Program-made: the position numbers and the translations under genes
In this document: one piece after another, positions 6,552 through 10,012 of the stretch
Position numbering within the stretch: the stretch's first letter is position 1
Layout: the number at the start of each line of letters is the position of its first letter
Assembly (NCBI GenBank): GCA_028712045.1
Contig: JAQTRA010000029.1
Span: forward strand, 1 to 10,012
Reading direction: 5' to 3'
Length of the DNA: 10,012 nt
Source of the DNA: Candidatus Omnitrophota bacterium
GTDB lineage: Bacteria > Omnitrophota > Koll11 > Gygaellales > Profunditerraquicolaceae
Notes under the pieces: model-generated
The model's database searches: none
What the model was told of the DNA's origin: nothing
What the model saw: the letters and a program-made list of their open reading frames with translations, nothing else

Positions 6552-7313
6552 TTATCTAGAATTGTCAATCGCATCGGTTATCGGGCCTTTCGAAAGCCCG
6601 TTAATAAACTGATGTACTACCGGATCTTTGGTCGCCCGGATTTCATGGGGCGTGCCTTCCAAAATAATTTTACCTTTATACATCATGGCAATTTTATCCG
6701 CAATGTGATACGCACTTTTCATATCATGGGTGACCACCAGGGAAGTAACTTTTAATTTATCATGTAAAGAACGGATAAGTTCATTAATGCTATCTGCGGT
6801 TATCGGGTCAACTCCCGTAGTCGGCTCATCATAAAGTATAATCTCCGGCCGGATACAGATTGCCCGGGCCAAAGCCACGCGCTTTTTCATCCCGCCGCTT
6901 AACTCCGACGGCATAAGATTGCCGATGCCGCCTAAGCCTACCAAATGCAAAGATTCTTCCACGCGCTCGCCCAATTCTTTTTCGCTGATATGCGTATGCT
7001 CAATTAAACTAAAACCCACGTTATCAAAAACATTCATCGAATCAAAAAGCGCTCCGCCCTGAAACACCATACTGATTTTAAAACGCAAAGCGCTTAATTC
7101 TAATTCTGCCAGCTTAGCTACTTCTTTACCGTTAACCAAAACCCTGCCCTCATCCGGCTTTAATAAACTCACAATATGCTTAAGCAAAACAGATTTCCCG
7201 CAGCCGCTTCTTCCGATAATCACGCAGGTTTCGCCGGTTTTAACATTTAAGTTCAGCTGGTTTAGAACTAAACGATTATTAAATTTTTTACTTAAATCTT
7301 TGATTTCAATCAT
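6552..7313 (-). CDS. mlaF: MlaF-family ABC transporter ATP-binding protein
   Basis: The 253-aa ATPase powers the lipid transporter with the MlaE-type permease at the cytoplasmic face of the inner membrane. Its motifs are complete: Walker A GRSGCGKS (34-41), Q-loop Q85 in VFQGG, ABC signature LSGGMKKR (138-145), Walker B IILYDEP (158-164), D-loop GVDP (167-170) and switch His196 (VVTHD). The LSGGMKKR signature with YDEPTTGVDPI is characteristic of the Mla/Ttg2A branch. I start it at ATG 7313, where the IEIKDL strand of ABC proteins begins. A start further upstream at 7367 would add 18 residues read from inside the permease gene and is not convincing. The start lies 4 nt after the permease stop with no clear Shine-Dalgarno, so coupling is likely. 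The C-terminus (about 230-253) is longer than a minimal ATPase domain; the MlaF C-terminal tail contacts the partner subunit in E. coli. Confidence 0.95.
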   Translation of the reverse strand: MIEIKDLSKKFNNRLVLNQLNLNVKTGETCVIIGRSGCGKSVLLKHIVSLLKPDEGRVLVNGKEVAKLAELELSALRFKISMVFQGGALFDSMNVFDNVGFSLIEHTHISEKELGERVEESLHLVGLGGIGNLMPSELSGGMKKRVALARAICIRPEIILYDEPTTGVDPITADSINELIRSLHDKLKVTSLVVTHDMKSAYHIADKIAMMYKGKIILEGTPHEIRATKDPVVHQFINGLSKGPITDAIDNSR

Positions 7314-7317
7314 TTTT

Positions 7318-8103
7318 TTAAGGGACGATAAAATAAAATAAAGCCGTAAAGAAACAATCCGCCGCAATAATCATAATAAAAGTAAAAACTACTGAACGCG
7401 TAGTTGCCTTGCCTACTCCTTCTGCGCCGCCTTCGACGTTAAAACCCTCATAACAACTGATCAAAGCAATCAGCATCCCGAAAATCCAGGCCTTAAATAA
7501 CCCGGTGAACAAATCTTTATAGAATAAGGAAGAAAAAGTTACATTCATATACATACTGCTGGTAATACCTAATTTAAACACACAGATTAAATAACTGCCT
7601 AAAATACCGATAATATTAGCGTATAAAACCAGCACCGGCATCATCACGCTTAAAGCCACAAAACGCGGGACCACTAAGTATTTCACCGGATTTGTTGCTA
7701 AAGTTTCTAAAGCATCGATCTGCTCAGTCACCTGCATCGAACCAAGTTCCGCCGTATTTGACGCTCCGACACGGCCAGCGACGATTAAAGCAGTAATTAC
7801 CGGGCCTAATTCGCGCACCACAGTCAAGGCCACGAGGCTGGCGATATAAATCTCCGAGCCGATCCGCTGCATAAAATATGCAGTTTGTAAGGCAAAAATA
7901 AAACCGATAAACAAAGCAATCAAAGAAACAATCGGAAAACTATCATAACCGGCTTTTTTAGCCTGCTCAATGATGCGGTCCTTTTTATAAGGCGGCTTAA
8001 AAGTTTGATATATAGTCTGCAGGGTTAAGCTGGTCAGGCCGCCAAAGAAATACATGAAAGAAATTGACCGGTGCCCGAGATTAATAAAGAAATCAGTAAA
8101 CAT
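7318..8103 (-). CDS. mlaE: MlaE-family lipid ABC transporter permease
   Basis: This 261-aa inner-membrane permease forms the transmembrane core of the Mla/MCE lipid transporter. An amphipathic N-terminal helix (about 1-35) precedes membrane segments at roughly 55-77, 147-175, 200-218 and 236-259, with another partly buried stretch at about 85-110. The family hallmark is clear: VVRELGPVITALIVAGR (95-111), then the cytoplasmic coupling region AELGSMQVTEQIDALE (118-133) and NPVKYLVVPR (138-147). GFNVEGGAEGVGKATTRSVV (220-239) is the conserved C-terminal loop. Length is typical. Its ATG overlaps the clpC stop by one base (TAATG), so it appears translationally coupled to clpC. With mlaF and mlaD it forms the minimal inner-membrane complex. 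The soluble carrier MlaC, the STAS subunit MlaB and the outer-membrane MlaA are not in this window. Confidence 0.95.
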   Translation of the reverse strand: MFTDFFINLGHRSISFMYFFGGLTSLTLQTIYQTFKPPYKKDRIIEQAKKAGYDSFPIVSLIALFIGFIFALQTAYFMQRIGSEIYIASLVALTVVRELGPVITALIVAGRVGASNTAELGSMQVTEQIDALETLATNPVKYLVVPRFVALSVMMPVLVLYANIIGILGSYLICVFKLGITSSMYMNVTFSSLFYKDLFTGLFKAWIFGMLIALISCYEGFNVEGGAEGVGKATTRSVVFTFIMIIAADCFFTALFYFIVP

Positions 8104-10012
8104 TATTCAAAAATAAGCTCTTCGTTTTTGCGCGTTACTTTAATCAAAGAGCCCTCCTTATATTTTTTAGAAATTATTTCCCCGGCCAAAGGATCCTCTA
8201 AGAACCTCTGGATAGTCCTTTTTAACGGGCGGGCCCCAAAAACCGGGTCAAACCCCTTCTCTACCAAAAGCTCCTTGGCTTCTTTATTAACCTCCAAAGA
8301 TATTTGCTGGTCTTTAAGCCGGCTGACCAGATATGAGATTTCGATATCAATAATATGCATCAGGTCTTCTCTAACTAATTGCCTGAAAACTATTATATCA
8401 TCGATACGGTTTAAAAATTCCGGTTTAAAAGAATGTTTTACCGCTTCTAACAGCTTCTCTTTCATATCCTGATACGTAAGCTCTTCTTTTTGCGCCTTAA
8501 AACCTAAAGAACCTGTTTTACGGATCAGTTCGGCGCCGACATTAGAGGTCATAATGATAATTGTATTTTTAAAATCCACTTTGCGGCCAAAACTATCGGT
8601 AAGCCGGCCTTCTTCAAAAACCTGCAACAACAGATTAAAAACATCCGGATGCGCTTTTTCAATCTCATCCAGCAAAATAACGGCATAAGGCCTGCGGCGT
8701 ACTCTTTCGGTAAGCTGGCCTCCCTCTTCATATCCGACATATCCCGGAGGAGCACCGATCAACCGGGAAACATTAAATTTTTCCATATACTCTGACATAT
8801 CCAATTGCAATAAAGCATCTTCATCGCCAAACATAAACTCGGCTAATGCCCGGGCCAGCAAAGTTTTACCCACGCCTGTGGGCCCTAAAAATACAAACGA
8901 ACCAATCGGCCTTTTAGGATCCTTGATCCCGGCACGCGACCTGCGCACAGCATGCGCAATCGCCTCAATAGCCTCATTTTGGCCGACTACACGCTTATGC
9001 AGGTCTTCTTCAATTTTAAGTAACTTTTCACTTTCTTTTTCTTCCAGCCTGAAAGTTGGAATTCCCGTCCACTGCGCCACAATTTTAGCGATATCTTCCT
9101 CGGTTACCTCCGGCCGCATCTTATCTTTGGCCTGGCTCCATTCTTTATTTAGTTGCTCAAGTGACTGACGGGCAATTCTTTCCTGATCCCGCAAAGAAGC
9201 CGCCTTCTCAAAATCCTGGCTCTTAATAAAAGATTCTTTTTCCTTACGCAATGATTCAACATCCAATTCTAATTTTTTGATATCCGCCGGCACAATTAAA
9301 ACATTTAAACGCGCCCGCGAACCTGCCTCATCAATTAAATCAATAGCTTTATCCGGCATGAACCGCCCGGAAATATAACGGTCAGATAATTTTGCCGCTG
9401 CCTCTAAAGCCGCATCGCTAAAAGTAACCCGGTGATGCGCTTCATACCGGTCACGCAGGCCTTTTAATATTTTAATCGTCTGCTCAACGGTCGGCGGCTC
9501 AACCATAATTGTCTGGAACCGGCGTTCCAGCGCAGCGTCTTTTTCAATATATTTACGGTATTCATCTAAAGTTGTCGCGCCGATACATTGCATCTCTCCG
9601 CGGGAAAGCGAAGGCTTCATAATATTAGAAGCATCAATCGCCCCTTCGGCAGCTCCGGCGCCTACTAAAGTATGCAACTCATCAATAAAAATAATTACAT
9701 CCTGAGAGCGCTTGATCTCTTCCATGATCGCCTTAATTCTTTCCTCAAATTGCCCGCGGTATTTAGTCCCGGCAACCATTAACGCTAAATCCAAAACCAC
9801 CAGGCGTTTTCCTCTTAAAACTTCCGGAATATTGCCGGCGATAATTAACTGGGCTAACCCTTCAACGATTGCGGTCTTACCCACGCCGGCTTCACCTAAC
9901 AACACCGGATTATTCTTAGTACGGCGGCTTAACACCTGAATTACCCGCTCAATTTCCTGCGTGCGGTCAATTACCGGATCTAATTTATTCTCACGCGCCA
10001 AAGCCGTAAGGT
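8103..10012 (-). CDS. clpC: ATP-dependent Clp protease ATPase subunit ClpC (5' end cut by window edge)
   Basis: About 635 C-terminal residues of a class I Clp/Hsp100 unfoldase are visible; the N-domain lies beyond the right edge. The frame is open to the edge through LTALAREN, so the TTG at 10001 is an internal codon, not a start. Numbering from that codon, the first AAA+ module has Walker A GEAGVGKT (36-43) and Walker B VIIFIDE (102-108). A short middle region carries a UVR-like motif ([12 protein letters not shown], 263-274), as in ClpC, with no long ClpB-type coiled coil. The second AAA+ module has GPTGVGKT (373-380) and VILLDE (441-446). LGF at 499-501, in the position of the B. subtilis VGF loop, should dock ClpP. 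This supports ClpC over ClpB or ClpE. It probably degrades damaged or tagged proteins with ClpP. It is the most upstream gene seen and overlaps mlaE by 1 nt. Confidence 0.96.
   Translation of the reverse strand, partial: LTALARENKLDPVIDRTQEIERVIQVLSRRTKNNPVLLGEAGVGKTAIVEGLAQLIIAGNIPEVLRGKRLVVLDLALMVAGTKYRGQFEERIKAIMEEIKRSQDVIIFIDELHTLVGAGAAEGAIDASNIMKPSLSRGEMQCIGATTLDEYRKYIEKDAALERRFQTIMVEPPTVEQTIKILKGLRDRYEAHHRVTFSDAALEAAAKLSDRYISGRFMPDKAIDLIDEAGSRARLNVLIVPADIKKLELDVESLRKEKESFIKSQDFEKAASLRDQERIARQSLEQLNKEWSQAKDKMRPEVTEEDIAKIVAQWTGIPTFRLEEKESEKLLKIEEDLHKRVVGQNEAIEAIAHAVRRSRAGIKDPKRPIGSFVFLGPTGVGKTLLARALAEFMFGDEDALLQLDMSEYMEKFNVSRLIGAPPGYVGYEEGGQLTERVRRRPYAVILLDEIEKAHPDVFNLLLQVFEEGRLTDSFGRKVDFKNTIIIMTSNVGAELIRKTGSLGFKAQKEELTYQDMKEKLLEAVKHSFKPEFLNRIDDIIVFRQLVREDLMHIIDIEISYLVSRLKDQQISLEVNKEAKELLVEKGFDPVFGARPLKRTIQRFLEDPLAGEIISKKYKEGSLIKVTRKNEELIFE

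Noticed and set aside
7314..7367. Extended MlaF start at 7367
   Set aside because: The added residues come from reading the permease 3' end out of frame. The ATG at 7313 begins exactly at the first ABC beta strand.
8549..8755. Minus-strand reading frame inside clpC in another frame
   Set aside because: It overlaps the second AAA+ module of clpC, which is intact, and its translation has no recognisable motif.

Overview
The window is a single, tightly packed block of ten genes, all on the minus strand, so transcription runs from position 10012 down to 1. In order of transcription they are: clpC (5' end outside the window), an MlaE-type permease, an MlaF-type ATPase, an MlaD/MCE lipid-binding protein, a PilZ-PilT fusion ATPase, radA, a membrane PIN-TRAM protein (YacL family), ispD, ispF, cysE and the start of cysS (3' end outside the window). 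Junctions range from an 11-nt overlap to a 57-nt gap. I see no terminator, tRNA, rRNA, CRISPR array, mobile element or convincing internal promoter. The long plus-strand ORFs are shadows of real genes.

The organism is probably a Gram-negative bacterium from a deep, poorly cultured lineage. The backbone clpC-radA-yacL-ispD-ispF-cysE-cysS matches the conserved Bacillus/Clostridium order (clpC-radA-disA-yacL-ispD-ispF-gltX-cysE-cysS) but lacks disA and gltX. A Mla/MCE phospholipid transporter, which implies an outer membrane, is inserted between clpC and radA. The modest GC content, the mixed gene order and the orphan PilT-like ATPase would fit Candidatus Omnitrophota or a related PVC-type lineage. 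This placement is inference, not demonstrated here.

Region by region: 8103-10012 is the ClpC unfoldase, which works with ClpP in protein quality control. 5880-8103 encodes the permease, ATPase and MCE subunits of an ABC-type lipid transporter between the inner and outer membranes. 4472-5857 encodes a pilus-retraction-type hexameric ATPase with a c-di-GMP-binding PilZ domain at its N-terminus. 3083-4459 is the DNA-repair ATPase RadA. 2106-3086 is the membrane PIN-TRAM protein. 948-2103 holds two consecutive MEP-pathway (isoprenoid precursor) enzymes. 1-944 holds serine acetyltransferase and cysteinyl-tRNA synthetase, linking cysteine synthesis with its use in translation.

The points most worth a second look are the PilZ-PilT fusion away from visible pilus genes, the Mla module translationally coupled to clpC, the structured leader before mlaD, a hydrophobic N-terminal extension on CysE, and a Tyr in the usually small position of the IspD HDxARP motif.
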